64,000 nucleotides of DNA from Spirosoma linguale DSM 74 (GTDB lineage: Bacteria; Bacteroidota; Bacteroidia; Cytophagales; Spirosomataceae): the NCBI GenBank assembly GCA_000024525.1, contig CP001769.1:8014758-8078757 (forward strand). Reading direction: 5' to 3'. Each line of letters begins with the position of its first letter. The stretch's first letter is position 1. The position numbers and the translations under genes are program-made. Under the pieces are notes generated by a model, which was not told the origin of the DNA, did no database searches, and worked only from the letters and a program-made list of their open reading frames with translations. Shown here piece after piece: positions 34,601 through 43,457 of this stretch.

Positions 34601-37600
34601 GGCCCGCACCATCTTCGACCTTACCCGTCAGCCAACGCGCTGGCGGCTGGGCGCTACCCCCCAGCAGTTTCCGCAGGGCTCCTTTGCTGATCCGCTGCCG
34701 TATGCCTACAACCGCGCCCGTATGTCGGTCTATACAGTCGATCCCAGTATTTTTGGTTCGACGGGTACGCTCGGAGTAGCCTCTAATATTGATCTGGAGG
34801 ACGTAAATGGGCACGTTTACGAACGGCCTTTCCTCCCTCAGGACCTATTTCCGGGTCGGTCGGCGCGGGTGGTTCAGTTACCCGAAAGTATCCTCGACGT
34901 TTCGTATTTTCCGGCCGAGCGGGGGATGTATAACTACAATACCAACCTGGATGCCAGCGGTAGACTACCGAATCCAAGACAGAACTTCGGGGCTGTAACG
35001 CGAGCCATTGCGTCGGACATTGATTTCGATAACGCCAACATCGAGAACGTTACGTTCTGGCTTATGGACCCTTTTGTGCCCGGTGAGGCCGGTAAAGTAC
35101 GCGGCAGCAGCGATGATACAAAGAATATAAACAACACGTCGGGCGGTAAGCTGGTCTTTAACCTCGGCGATATTTCGGAAGATGTTATCAAAGATGGCCG
35201 GTACGAGTTCGAAAATGGTTTCCCGGCCAGTGCCGATACCGCCAACAATCCTCGAATCGGGGGCGTTCAGACAACCAACTGGGGTAAAGCGCCGACGCAG
35301 CAATTTGTAACGAACGCCTTTCAGAGCGGTGTTCGCGATCGGCAGGATATTGGCCTGGACGGCTTGAGTAGCCAGCCTTCCATTCCGAATGGGGTGACGT
35401 CCGAACAGCAGTTTTTTCAGAACTATCTACGAGCTGTTCAAACGCGCGTAACCGACCCAGCGGTACTGGCGGAGATTCAGCAGGACCCTTCCGGCGATGA
35501 TTTTAAATTCTATCTGGGCGAAGAGGCCGACCAGCAGAAATACCTTGTTGCCCGGTACAAACGGTTCATGGGCATGGAGAATAACTCCCCCGAAAACACC
35601 AGCACCAACCAGTTTCTGACCCCCGCGTCGTCTACACTACCCGATATTGAAGACCTCAATATTGACAATACCATCAACGACAACGAAGCCTATTACGAGT
35701 ACGAAATAGACCTTCGACCCGGTAAGCTAGAGGTGGGCTCATCGAAATACATAGTGGATAAGGTATCGGTGCCCACAAAGGGAGCACCGGGGGGTGTTGT
35801 CACCTGGTATCAGTTCCGGATTCCGATTCGCGAGCCGCTCCGCAAAGTGGGCAGCATCAACGGTTTTAAGTCCATGCGTTTCATGCGGATGTACCTGACC
35901 GACTTTGCCGAACCGGTCGTGCTGCGGTTTGCCCAGTTGCAGATGGAAGCCAACCAATACCGTAAATACACCGGCGACCTGACCCAGCGCGGCTTGCAGG
36001 AGGTACCCGAACCTTACGACGCTAACTTTACGGTGTCGACGGTGAACGTGGAAGAAAACAGCAGTACCCAGACGAGCGCACAGGGGGGAGACAAATATGT
36101 TTACAAGGTGCCGCCGGGCTATCAGCGTGACCGTGACTATACCCAGCCGAATGTCGTTGAGCTGAACGAACAGTCGATGCGCCTGAGCGTAACCAACCTG
36201 CGCGATGGTGATTCGCGCGGGGCGTTCCGGAACACTAATTTGAACCTGCTGTTCCGGGAACGGCTTAAAATGTTCGTACACATGCACAACCCGGATAACG
36301 AGAGCGGGCAGGTGTCTACCTTCATTCGGGTAGGAACGGATTATACGGACAATTACTACGAAATCGAAATACCTGATCTGGTGGCCACCCCTTCCGGCGA
36401 TCAGTTTGCCGACGTGGTCTGGCCGAGTGCTAACGAACTGGATTTGGCACTGGAGGAACTTATTAATCTGAAAGCGAACCGGAACCGCCTGTACACCCGC
36501 CGGACATCGCTCCCGTACTCGGAACGATCGGCAAACAACCGCTACATACTAACCGTGGTTGGTAGCCCGGATTTGAGTTCGGTGCAGTCGATTATGATTG
36601 GCGTGCGCAACCCCAAAATTGCCGGTGACGGCGAACGGCCAAAATCCTTTACCGTCTGGGTCGATGAACTGCGGGCCTATGGCTACGACCAGCATGCGGG
36701 CATGGCCGCCATTGGGTCGCTGAATATGAAACTGGCCGACATTGGTACGCTGACAGCCTCCGGCCGAATCACCACCTTTGGGTTCGGTGGGGTGCAAACG
36801 CGTATTGGCGAGCGGGCCCTCGAAACAACAACGGAATTTGGCTTCTCGTCGGCGCTGGCCGTCGACAAGTTCCTACCAGCCAGCTGGGGACTTCGTATTC
36901 CGCTCTACGTAAACTACGACCACCGCAACGTAGACCCGCACTTTGACCCGCTGGACCCCGATACGCCCCTGGAAACATCGTTGTCGACAAAGGCAGAGTC
37001 GGATCGGGATAGCTACCGCCGACTGGTGCAGGACAACACGACGCGCCGGGGATACAATTTCTCGAATGTCAGGAAAGTAAAGACCAACCCGGAATCCAAA
37101 TCGCACTTCTGGGATTTTGAAAACTTTGCCTTCACCTACGCCTTTACCGATGCCAAACGGACTAATATCCTGACGCAGGAGTACCTCCAGGAGCAGACAC
37201 GCGGGGGTATTGCCTACACATACACTGGTCAGCCGAAAGCGTTCGAGCCGTTCCGCAACAAAGCGTCTTTCGAGGCTCCTTATCTGCGCTGGCTCAAGGA
37301 TTTTAACCTGACGCTGCTGCCGACGCTGGTGTCGATTCGAACCGATCTGGACCGGAGTTTCATTAAAACACAGCTGCGTTCCTCAGACCTGACAACCAAT
37401 GGTATTGTACCGCAGTACGAGAAATATTTTCTCTTTAACCGGTATTACGACCTGACCTGGAACCTCACGCGCAGCCTGGTGCTGACGTACCATGCCCAGG
37501 CCAACGCCATCATTGACGAACCCGCTGGCGATATCAACACCCAGGCCAAGCGCGACTCCATCCTGACCAGCCTGAAGAACCTCGGACGGATGAAGAATTT

Positions 37601-39293
37601 CGTGCAGGACATCCGGGCTACGTATCGGCTGCCGCTGGACAAAATTCCGCTGCTCGACTGGATTGCCGCTGATGCCGTATATGGCGTTGGGTACCAGTTT
37701 CAGGCTAACTCATACGGCGTGGCCGATTCGCTGGGTGTACCCTTTGGTAATGTGATTCGTAACAACCGCGAGCGGGGCATTACCGGACGGGTCGATCTGA
37801 TTCGGTTGTACAACAAAATCCGGTACCTGCGTTTTGCCAACACCCCGTCGCCTATTCGCAAGAACTTTGCCCGTAACCCCGGCGACATTGAGGATGTTGT
37901 CCGGAGTGAGAACACGGTGCTTAAAAACTTCACGCGGGCTTTGCTAACGGTTCGAGGGATCAACTTCTCGTATATTCAGCAGGAGTCGACGATTCTGCCG
38001 GGCTTTTTACCAACGCCCAAGCTGTTTGGCGTTAGTTCCGGGGCCGGGAGTGCGCCGGGACTTGGGTTTGTGCTGGGTAGTCAGGACCCAAACATCGCCT
38101 ACCGGGCCGCTGATAAGGGCTGGCTTTCGCCCAGTACGGTACTCAATACGGCCTTCCAGCAGAACATTACCCGAAAGTTTACCGCCAACACGACGCTGGA
38201 ACCTTTCAAAGATTTCAGAATGCAGATCAACTGGCGTCTGGACCGGACGGATGCTTATCAGGAATACTTCCGGCCGGGGGCGCAGGGCGGCCCGTTCGAG
38301 ACGTATTCGCCGGTGCGTAACGGACAGTTTAGCATGTCGTTCTGGTCGTTCCGTACGGCTTTCGAAGGGTTGCGGGGCGATAATACCTCGCCGATATTTG
38401 ACCGCTTCGAGGCATATCGGGCTATTTTCGTTGAGAAGCTGACTACTAAAGCCAATGCCGAGGGTGTTGTAAAGGGAACGTACACCAAAACATCGCAGGA
38501 TGTACTGATTCCCGCGTTCTTTGCGGCTTATAGCGGACAGCCGGTTGACAAGGCCCAACTGTCGCCGTTCTATAATTTCCCCCTGCCGAACTGGACAATT
38601 GCCTATAATGGTCTGTCGGGATTGGGCATTATCCGGAAGCAGTTCAGCGCGTTTACCATCAACCACAGCTATTCGTCGACTTACAGCGTCGGGAACTTCA
38701 TTTCGAACCTGGATTATACAGCGGCTTACGTCAACCTGGCTGTGCAGGGTTATCCCATGGCCGCGGCCATCAACCAACTGGGGCAGTATGTGCCGGTGTT
38801 TGCGATGAGTACCATCACCATGTCGGAGAAGTTTCAGCCGCTGATTGGGGTGCAGTTTCAGACCAAAAGCCGCATCAGCGGACGCCTGGAATACAACCAG
38901 AGCCGCGATGTAGCCCTGAATCTGTCGAACTCGCAGGTGGCCGAACTGAGCAATAAAGACCTGACGGCTTCGGTAGGCTTCACCCGGCAGAACGTACGTA
39001 TCCCGTTCCTGATAAACGGAGCCGTTAAGCGATTGAAAAACGACCTGACGTTCTCCTGCAACCTGACCCTGCGCGATACGCGGGCCATTCAGCGGAAACT
39101 GGATGCCGAGCAGATCATTACGGCCGGTAACGTGAACTTCCAGCTTCGTCCGCAAGTCAGTTACATCGTTAACCGCCGGTTGAACTTCAACTTCTATTTC
39201 GACCGTACGTTCAACGATCCGCTCGTGTCGAACTCCTTCCGGCGTGCCACCACATCGGGCGGTATCCAGGTGAAGTTTAATCTGGCAGAGTAG
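31668..39293 (+). CDS. sprA: SprA, outer-membrane translocon of type IX secretion
   Basis: About 2541 residues, the expected giant size. I start at the ATG at 31668 because the longer frame opens with a TTG and adds no signal peptide; a hydrophobic export segment (MMGCWLLIGLGVSFGQ) then lies near residue 35-50. Features typical of SprA are LNYRPGGGLPALG, EVGNISWAVNSQLIPGVQNL, the later NESYLDDFEAARTIFDLT, and phrases such as NITIDSRYGKIIFPTLEPFG and FKDFRMQINWRLDRTD. SprA forms the large barrel through which type IX substrates pass to the surface, and is needed for gliding in Flavobacterium. A Pro/Gly-rich hexapeptide repeat interrupts the N-terminal third. The ice-binding protein at 2504-3730 is a likely client. 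Confidence 0.95.
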   Translation: MVNPYFVHTSVISHLIPAVTRLLFAPNGWLMMGCWLLIGLGVSFGQEQPTATPARRGAATRRQQAATDSARANARRRAIMRADSAKQAIQERNDSIRSLRSANRRPTVNWPDRRATRFSERSSKSPFILRDPKGVSTDFRLGPDGNIAITERVRSGVSLSGAPLSNTATSSAPVVSTAVQGAILPLSQFGLPYRPGETIPFSTYNQLQNQRVEQNIWREYSAKRDGQSALSGRGLVPKLELPPVIDRLFGGSQVDFKPNGFVTLDFGYLYQFIDNPVLPVRQRRNGNFLFNEQISINFNGKIGEKLGVLANFDTKASFNFENALKLNYRPGGGLPALGTGQGLPGMPNLPSVPNLPGTPNLPGMPNVPGTNGSMPNFTPQNESILQGLEVGNISWAVNSQLIPGVQNLFGIKTQLRFGKLNATLVASQQRSRKNEIVLRGGTSSRPFEIRADQYDENRHFFLSQFFRANYESSLKTLPQVTSGVNVTRVEVYVTNRTNTTESLRNIAGFQDLGDGNPYAQNNPNLPPFSRSNRTPTDNAANSLYNRLTANTANPFRQVDRANEILTGTYALNKGTDYDLLRGAKRLTDREYKLQPELGYISLVTPLRNDEILAVAYEYTYQGRRYKVGELTEDYQARRDDEVLVLKLLKSATLRNNLQLPMWNLMMKNIYSLNTAQITRQGFQLRVIYKDDLTGIDNPNLQEGPIQNIPLVQVFGMDRLNQQLDAQPDGNFDYVENITIDSRYGKIIFPTLEPFGAYLATKLGNDATLRSKYVFDQLYRTTQTDAQQIAEKNKFFLKGSFQSGNGAEVQLPYGVNEQSVTVTAGGVPLVAGQDYVLEAQIGRLRIINESVTNSGREIRISYEQPDLFQNQIRTLIGTRLDYAINRDVSIGLTAMHMKETPAGFLTRVALGNEPVNNTILGVNANIRKDAPGLTRLLDALPGVQTKEMSTVQLNAEVAQLFPGTNPKARNESYLDDFEAARTIFDLTRQPTRWRLGATPQQFPQGSFADPLPYAYNRARMSVYTVDPSIFGSTGTLGVASNIDLEDVNGHVYERPFLPQDLFPGRSARVVQLPESILDVSYFPAERGMYNYNTNLDASGRLPNPRQNFGAVTRAIASDIDFDNANIENVTFWLMDPFVPGEAGKVRGSSDDTKNINNTSGGKLVFNLGDISEDVIKDGRYEFENGFPASADTANNPRIGGVQTTNWGKAPTQQFVTNAFQSGVRDRQDIGLDGLSSQPSIPNGVTSEQQFFQNYLRAVQTRVTDPAVLAEIQQDPSGDDFKFYLGEEADQQKYLVARYKRFMGMENNSPENTSTNQFLTPASSTLPDIEDLNIDNTINDNEAYYEYEIDLRPGKLEVGSSKYIVDKVSVPTKGAPGGVVTWYQFRIPIREPLRKVGSINGFKSMRFMRMYLTDFAEPVVLRFAQLQMEANQYRKYTGDLTQRGLQEVPEPYDANFTVSTVNVEENSSTQTSAQGGDKYVYKVPPGYQRDRDYTQPNVVELNEQSMRLSVTNLRDGDSRGAFRNTNLNLLFRERLKMFVHMHNPDNESGQVSTFIRVGTDYTDNYYEIEIPDLVATPSGDQFADVVWPSANELDLALEELINLKANRNRLYTRRTSLPYSERSANNRYILTVVGSPDLSSVQSIMIGVRNPKIAGDGERPKSFTVWVDELRAYGYDQHAGMAAIGSLNMKLADIGTLTASGRITTFGFGGVQTRIGERALETTTEFGFSSALAVDKFLPASWGLRIPLYVNYDHRNVDPHFDPLDPDTPLETSLSTKAESDRDSYRRLVQDNTTRRGYNFSNVRKVKTNPESKSHFWDFENFAFTYAFTDAKRTNILTQEYLQEQTRGGIAYTYTGQPKAFEPFRNKASFEAPYLRWLKDFNLTLLPTLVSIRTDLDRSFIKTQLRSSDLTTNGIVPQYEKYFLFNRYYDLTWNLTRSLVLTYHAQANAIIDEPAGDINTQAKRDSILTSLKNLGRMKNFVQDIRATYRLPLDKIPLLDWIAADAVYGVGYQFQANSYGVADSLGVPFGNVIRNNRERGITGRVDLIRLYNKIRYLRFANTPSPIRKNFARNPGDIEDVVRSENTVLKNFTRALLTVRGINFSYIQQESTILPGFLPTPKLFGVSSGAGSAPGLGFVLGSQDPNIAYRAADKGWLSPSTVLNTAFQQNITRKFTANTTLEPFKDFRMQINWRLDRTDAYQEYFRPGAQGGPFETYSPVRNGQFSMSFWSFRTAFEGLRGDNTSPIFDRFEAYRAIFVEKLTTKANAEGVVKGTYTKTSQDVLIPAFFAAYSGQPVDKAQLSPFYNFPLPNWTIAYNGLSGLGIIRKQFSAFTINHSYSSTYSVGNFISNLDYTAAYVNLAVQGYPMAAAINQLGQYVPVFAMSTITMSEKFQPLIGVQFQTKSRISGRLEYNQSRDVALNLSNSQVAELSNKDLTASVGFTRQNVRIPFLINGAVKRLKNDLTFSCNLTLRDTRAIQRKLDAEQIITAGNVNFQLRPQVSYIVNRRLNFNFYFDRTFNDPLVSNSFRRATTSGGIQVKFNLAE
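32694..32774 (+). repeat. 18-base tandem repeat in sprA (LPGxPN hexapeptides)
   Basis: Four to five consecutive 18-base units encode LPGMPN, LPSVPN, LPGTPN, LPGMPN and VPGTNG. The codons have diverged, so the array is not very recent. It is collagen-like in composition and lies between conserved SprA blocks. Confidence 0.8.
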
Positions 39294-39354
39294 GAAGATT
39301 GTCAACAATCCGGTTCCTTCGCCGGTTGACACACTACTTACTTACCTTACAGAT

Positions 39355-40431
39355 ATGAAATACAACCAACTTGGCAGTACCGGCGTACTCGTCTCCGAAA
39401 TCTGCCTCGGCACTATGACTTTTGGCGGGAATGGCTACTGGAAAGCCATGGGCGAACTCCAGCAGGATGCCGTCAACGACATTGTAAAAACCGCTGTTGA
39501 TAACGGCATCAACTTTATCGACACCGCCAATGTGTACTCTTTCGGCGAGTCGGAACGGCTGCTGGGGCAGTCGATCAAATCGTTGGGTCTATCGCGCAGT
39601 GAACTCGTGATTGCCACGAAAGTGCGGGGCCGTATGGGCGAAGGGAAGAATCAGGTTGGCCTGGGCCGTTTGCAAATTATGCAGCAGATAGAGGATAGCC
39701 TCAAACGTCTGCAACTGGACCATGTCGACCTGTACCAGATTCACGGCTTTGACCCCATCACACCCCTCGAAGAAACCATGCGCGGGCTGGAAGATGTGGT
39801 CCGGAGCGGTAAGGTGCGCTACATCGGCTGCTCAAATCTGGCCGCCTGGCAGGTTATGAAAGCCAATGGTATTGCCGACAAGCACGGCTGGACGAAGTTT
39901 GTCTCTACTCAAAATTACTACTCCATTGCCGGTCGCGACCTCGAAAACGAGATTGTGCCGATGGTGCAGGATCAGCAGATGGCTATTCTGCCCTGGAGCC
40001 CACTGGCGGGTGGTTTTCTGTCGGGTAAGTACACCCGAAACAATAAGCCGGAGGACGGGTCACGGCGGCTCAACTTCGACTTTCCGCCTGTCAATCAGGA
40101 ACATGCCTACGACATCATTGAGGTGATGCAGTCCATTGCCGAAGCCCACCGCGAAGACGGATCGGGGGTATCGGTTGCCCGGATTGCGCTGGCCTGGGTG
40201 CTGGCAAAAGCTGGCGTTACCAGCGTAATTATCGGAGCAAAAAACACTGACCAACTGCTGGATAACATCAAAGCGGTTGACATACGCTTAACTGCGGAGC
40301 AACTTCAGCAACTTGATGAAGTGAGTGCTAAGCCGAAACCATACCCGCAATGGATGATCGAGCGGCAAGGCAACGACCGGCTGGGCGCATCTAATTTCTC
40401 TCCGAACCAATTGGCGGTAGCTGCCAAATAG
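39355..40431 (+). CDS. Aldo/keto reductase (second copy in window)
   Basis: A 358-residue aldo/keto reductase. MKYNQLGSTGVLVSEICLGT opens it. NFIDTANVYSFGESERLLG holds catalytic Asp and Tyr, LVIATKVRGR the Lys and VDLYQIHGFDP the His. ILPWSPLAGGFLSGKYT and TSVIIGAKNTDQLLDNI fit the cofactor end. It belongs to a different subgroup from the enzyme at 25943-26929: it is longer, with an insert around residues 85-105 and a C-terminal extension QWMIERQGNDR. Its substrate is unknown. It starts 61 bases after sprA and may be read from the sprA transcript. Confidence 0.93.
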   Translation: MKYNQLGSTGVLVSEICLGTMTFGGNGYWKAMGELQQDAVNDIVKTAVDNGINFIDTANVYSFGESERLLGQSIKSLGLSRSELVIATKVRGRMGEGKNQVGLGRLQIMQQIEDSLKRLQLDHVDLYQIHGFDPITPLEETMRGLEDVVRSGKVRYIGCSNLAAWQVMKANGIADKHGWTKFVSTQNYYSIAGRDLENEIVPMVQDQQMAILPWSPLAGGFLSGKYTRNNKPEDGSRRLNFDFPPVNQEHAYDIIEVMQSIAEAHREDGSGVSVARIALAWVLAKAGVTSVIIGAKNTDQLLDNIKAVDIRLTAEQLQQLDEVSAKPKPYPQWMIERQGNDRLGASNFSPNQLAVAAK

Positions 40432-40538
40432 TTGACTAGCAGTAAATTCCCATTACCGGCCAGGACGTTCTGGCCGGTATCGCTTGCAAATACGCCCTCA
40501 TCTGTCGTATTTTGCGGCCATAAATTAATTTCCCTACA

Positions 40539-40922
40539 ATGAATTTTCCTGCAGAACTAAGCTATACGGAGGATCACGAATGGATTCGGATAGAAGAGGA
40601 CGGTACGGCCGTAATTGGTATTACTGAATTCGCACAACACGAACTGGGTGATATTATCTTCATTGATGTTGCGACCGTTGGTCAGTCGTTACCGAAAGGT
40701 GAGGTTTTTGGCGCGGTTGAGGCTGTTAAAACCGTATCAGACCTGTTTCTGCCGGTAGAGGGAGAAATCCTTGAGTTGAATCCGGCCATCGAAAAATCGC
40801 CGGAGCTGCTCAATAGCGACCCTTATGGCGAAGGCTGGATTATCCGCCTGAAACCCGCTGATGTGTCGCAACAGGACGGCTTGCTGACCGCCGATGCGTA
40901 TCGGGAATTGGTTGGTGCCTGA
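40539..40922 (+). CDS. gcvH: Glycine cleavage system H protein
   Basis: A 127-residue lipoyl-carrier protein of normal length. [20 protein letters not shown] and [20 protein letters not shown] are the family opening. K64 in [20 protein letters not shown] is the lipoylated lysine, and [15 protein letters not shown] closes the fold. It shuttles the aminomethyl group between the P, T and L proteins of glycine cleavage; none of those genes is in the window. A clean intrinsic terminator follows 20 bases after the stop, so it ends its transcript. Confidence 0.97.
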   Translation: MNFPAELSYTEDHEWIRIEEDGTAVIGITEFAQHELGDIIFIDVATVGQSLPKGEVFGAVEAVKTVSDLFLPVEGEILELNPAIEKSPELLNSDPYGEGWIIRLKPADVSQQDGLLTADAYRELVGA

Positions 40923-40942
40923 TTTACCGCATTGAACTCCAG

Positions 40943-40968
40943 AAGGCTCCGCAAGGGGCCTTTTTTTT
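40943..40968 (+). terminator. Intrinsic terminator after gcvH
   Basis: AAGGCTCC-GCAA-GGGGCCTT stem with a GNRA-type loop, followed by eight T. A textbook rho-independent terminator between gcvH and the dihydroorotase-like gene. Confidence 0.9.
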
Positions 40969-41020
40969 AAACAATCATTTTTACCCGGCCCCTGCACCCA
41001 AAACAGCCGGGACGTCACTC

Positions 41021-42325
41021 ATGCAACTCCTGATTCGTTCTGCCCGTATTGTTGATGCTGCTTCATCGTTCGATGGACAGGTATGTGATATTCTGGTTGA
41101 TAATGGCCTGATTCGTCAGATTGGCAACAACTTGCCTATTGATGCGAATGTCCGGGTCGCTGAAGCCGATAATCTTCATGTCTCCCTCGGTTGGGTCGAT
41201 ATGCGCGTGCTGACCCAGGACCCCGGTTACGAACACAAAGAAGACCTGACCAGCGTGTGCCGGGCCGCAGCCGCCGGTGGATTTACCGATATTGCTGTAC
41301 TGCCCAACACGCAGCCCGTTGTGGATGCCAAGGGGACGCTGGGCTATATTCAGCGGATGGCCGAGGGGCAGCCGGTACGGGTACACGTCATTGCCGCTGT
41401 CACGAAAAAAGCCGCTGGTGAAGATTTTACGGAAATGCTCGACCTGCACCATGCGGGTGCCGTTGCGTTTTCGGATGGAAATCACCCGCTTCAGAACCCC
41501 GATCTGCTGCTCAAAACACTCCAGTACTTACAGCCGGTCAATGGCCTGCTCATGAACCGCCCGGAAGAAACCCTGCTGACGCGTTTCGGGCAGATGCACG
41601 AGGGCATTCAGAGTACGCTGCTCGGCCTGAAAGGCATACCCGCGCTGGCCGAAGAACTGATGATCGAGCGCGATTTGCGGCTGCTGGATTACGTGAGTGC
41701 AGGGCAGACGGAAACTCAGGAACCCGAATGCGGATTTTCTCCCGCCTTACACTTCTCTACTATTTCAACGGGCCGGTCGGTGGAGTTGATCCGGCAGGCC
41801 AAAGCGAAAGGGAGCCCGGTGAGTTGCGACGTGGCGGCCCATCAGCTGGTTTTTGACGATTCGGCCTTGTCGGACTTCGACACAAATCTGAAAGTAAACC
41901 CGCCATTCCGCTCGGTGGATGATGTGCGCGCGCTCTGGGACGGCCTGAAAGACGGCACCATCGATGCGATTGTATCGGACCATACGCCCCACGATCCGGA
42001 ATGCAAAAACCTGGAATTCGACCAGGCCGATTTCGGTATTATCGGTCTGGAAACGGTTTTCTCCAATGCGGTCATGCATAATCAGGATTTGCCTTTGCCG
42101 CAACTCATCGAGAAACTAACCACCCGGCCCCGGCAAATACTACGCCTTCCGGTAACGGCCATCGCCGAGGGGCAACCAGCCACCCTGACGCTATTCGACC
42201 CCGCGGGCAGCTGGACGTACGACCGTACGTTCTCTAAATCGAAAAACTCACCATTTCTGGGCCAAACGCTCACGGGCCGCGTAATCGGCACGGTGCATCG
42301 CGGCCAATTGACGACCACCTTATGA
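41021..42325 (+). CDS. Dihydroorotase-like protein lacking key zinc ligands (probably non-catalytic)
   Basis: A 434-residue amidohydrolase-fold protein of the multifunctional-complex dihydroorotase family. GWVDMRVLTQDPGYEHKEDL aligns with the usual DxHxHxRxPG block, but R62 and L64 replace both His ligands and Q66 replaces the Arg. LLMNRPEE stands where a His-containing block is expected. Other parts are kept: KAKGSPVSCDVAAHQLVFDD, LKVNPPFRSVDDVRALWDGL and AIVSDHTPHDPECKNLEF. It therefore resembles the inactive DHOase partners (PyrC') that hold aspartate transcarbamoylase together. Calling it pyrC in the enzymatic sense would be risky. Its stop overlaps the next start (ATGA), implying coupled translation with a DUF4199 gene. 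Confidence 0.85.
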   Translation: MQLLIRSARIVDAASSFDGQVCDILVDNGLIRQIGNNLPIDANVRVAEADNLHVSLGWVDMRVLTQDPGYEHKEDLTSVCRAAAAGGFTDIAVLPNTQPVVDAKGTLGYIQRMAEGQPVRVHVIAAVTKKAAGEDFTEMLDLHHAGAVAFSDGNHPLQNPDLLLKTLQYLQPVNGLLMNRPEETLLTRFGQMHEGIQSTLLGLKGIPALAEELMIERDLRLLDYVSAGQTETQEPECGFSPALHFSTISTGRSVELIRQAKAKGSPVSCDVAAHQLVFDDSALSDFDTNLKVNPPFRSVDDVRALWDGLKDGTIDAIVSDHTPHDPECKNLEFDQADFGIIGLETVFSNAVMHNQDLPLPQLIEKLTTRPRQILRLPVTAIAEGQPATLTLFDPAGSWTYDRTFSKSKNSPFLGQTLTGRVIGTVHRGQLTTTL

Positions 42326-42873
42326 AAAGTATCCTCAATTATTTTGGGCATCCGCTGCTAAAGTTTCCGCTTCTTGCCGGGCTGGCTACGGGGGTTCTTT
42401 GCTTTCTTTATTTTTTGGGTCTGTATGCCATTGGCGTACCGGCGCTGGGGAACATTCGCGTCCTCGATTACGGGATTCACATCATTATGATGATTGCCAC
42501 TGTGTGGTATTACCGAAAGCACATTGGTCAGGGGCGGCTTCATTTGTGGGAAGGCTTAACCATTGGTTATGTTCTCAATACGGTAGCCGCTCTGGTAACG
42601 GGCTGGCTTATTTACCTGTTTGTGACCCAGATCGATCCGGGCGTTTTTGCCGAGTACGTTACAAATTCGAAAAAGCTGTTGCTGGAGGGTAAGAAGCAGA
42701 TTACCGATCAGTTTGGCCCTGAAACGTTTGCCCAGCAGTGGGAAAAAGTATCGACTATGCAGCCGGGTGTGCTGCTGCCCGACGAACTCACCAAAAAAAC
42801 AGCCTTGGCCGTACTACCTGTTCTGATCATTTCGCTTATTTTTCGGAAGCAGGATTACAGTATCATGCAGTAA
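42322..42873 (+). CDS. DUF4199 family membrane protein 1
   Basis: A 183-residue protein with four likely membrane helices, at about 13-35, 45-60, 75-103 and 152-172. The hydrophilic segment between the third and fourth (GVFAEYVTNSKKLLLEGKKQ) is probably extramembrane. The overall pattern, with VLDYGIHIIMMIATVWYYRK and LWEGLTIGYVLNTVAALVTG, fits Bacteroidota DUF4199. Function unknown. The start overlaps the dihydroorotase-like gene stop by four bases, and a second DUF4199 gene follows 15 bases later. Confidence 0.82.
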   Translation: MKSILNYFGHPLLKFPLLAGLATGVLCFLYFLGLYAIGVPALGNIRVLDYGIHIIMMIATVWYYRKHIGQGRLHLWEGLTIGYVLNTVAALVTGWLIYLFVTQIDPGVFAEYVTNSKKLLLEGKKQITDQFGPETFAQQWEKVSTMQPGVLLPDELTKKTALAVLPVLIISLIFRKQDYSIMQ

Positions 42874-42888
42874 AATCGACTTGTCACT

Positions 42889-43410
42889 ATGAATGAACAA
42901 CCGTCTACCGCTCGTGTAGCCCTGAAATGGGGCGTTATTTTTGGCCTCGTACTGATGGCTATTACGCTGGTTATGTACCTCACCGACCAGACGACCAATC
43001 CGTTGTTCAGCGGACTGACTTTAGGAGCCATGGTTGCCTTTCTGGTCCTTTCGATGCGGGAGTTTCGGTCGTTGAATGGCGGGTATATGGCCTACGGCGA
43101 AGGGCTCGGCCTTGGGGCACTTACCTCGGCTGTGGGCGGAATACTCTCCTCGGCTTTTACTACTTTCTACAACGTAGTCATTGACCCAACGGTGCAGCAG
43201 CGAGCTCTGGAAAAAGCCCGCGAGAAACTGGAAGAACAGGGGTCTATGTCCGACGAAGCCATCGATCAGGCTATGGAAATGTCCGAGAAGTTCCAATCGC
43301 CGGGGTTTACCTTCATTGCTGGTGTGTTTGGAACGTTAATTGTAGGCTTTCTTTTGTCGCTGATTGTGGCTGCGTTTATACGCCGGAACAAAGCAAATCC
43401 GTTTGATTAA
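42889..43410 (+). CDS. DUF4199 family membrane protein 2
   Basis: A 173-residue protein with the same helix plan as its upstream neighbour: helices at about 11-29, 37-53, 66-90 and 140-163. It shares the GYMAYGEGLGLGALTSAVGG and charged REKLEEQGSMSDEAIDQAME features of DUF4199. The two are tandem paralogues but well diverged. Function unknown. It is followed by the GldF-like gene after 47 bases. Confidence 0.85.
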   Translation: MNEQPSTARVALKWGVIFGLVLMAITLVMYLTDQTTNPLFSGLTLGAMVAFLVLSMREFRSLNGGYMAYGEGLGLGALTSAVGGILSSAFTTFYNVVIDPTVQQRALEKAREKLEEQGSMSDEAIDQAMEMSEKFQSPGFTFIAGVFGTLIVGFLLSLIVAAFIRRNKANPFD

Positions 43411-43457
43411 GTACTTGTGTACCGTTTTTGTGGTGAACCGTAAACCGAGTTCTGTCC

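Noticed and set aside
38007..39332. 441-codon open frame on the minus strand
   Set aside because: Antisense to the conserved end of sprA, with no recognisable domain; its length comes from GC-rich codon use in sprA.
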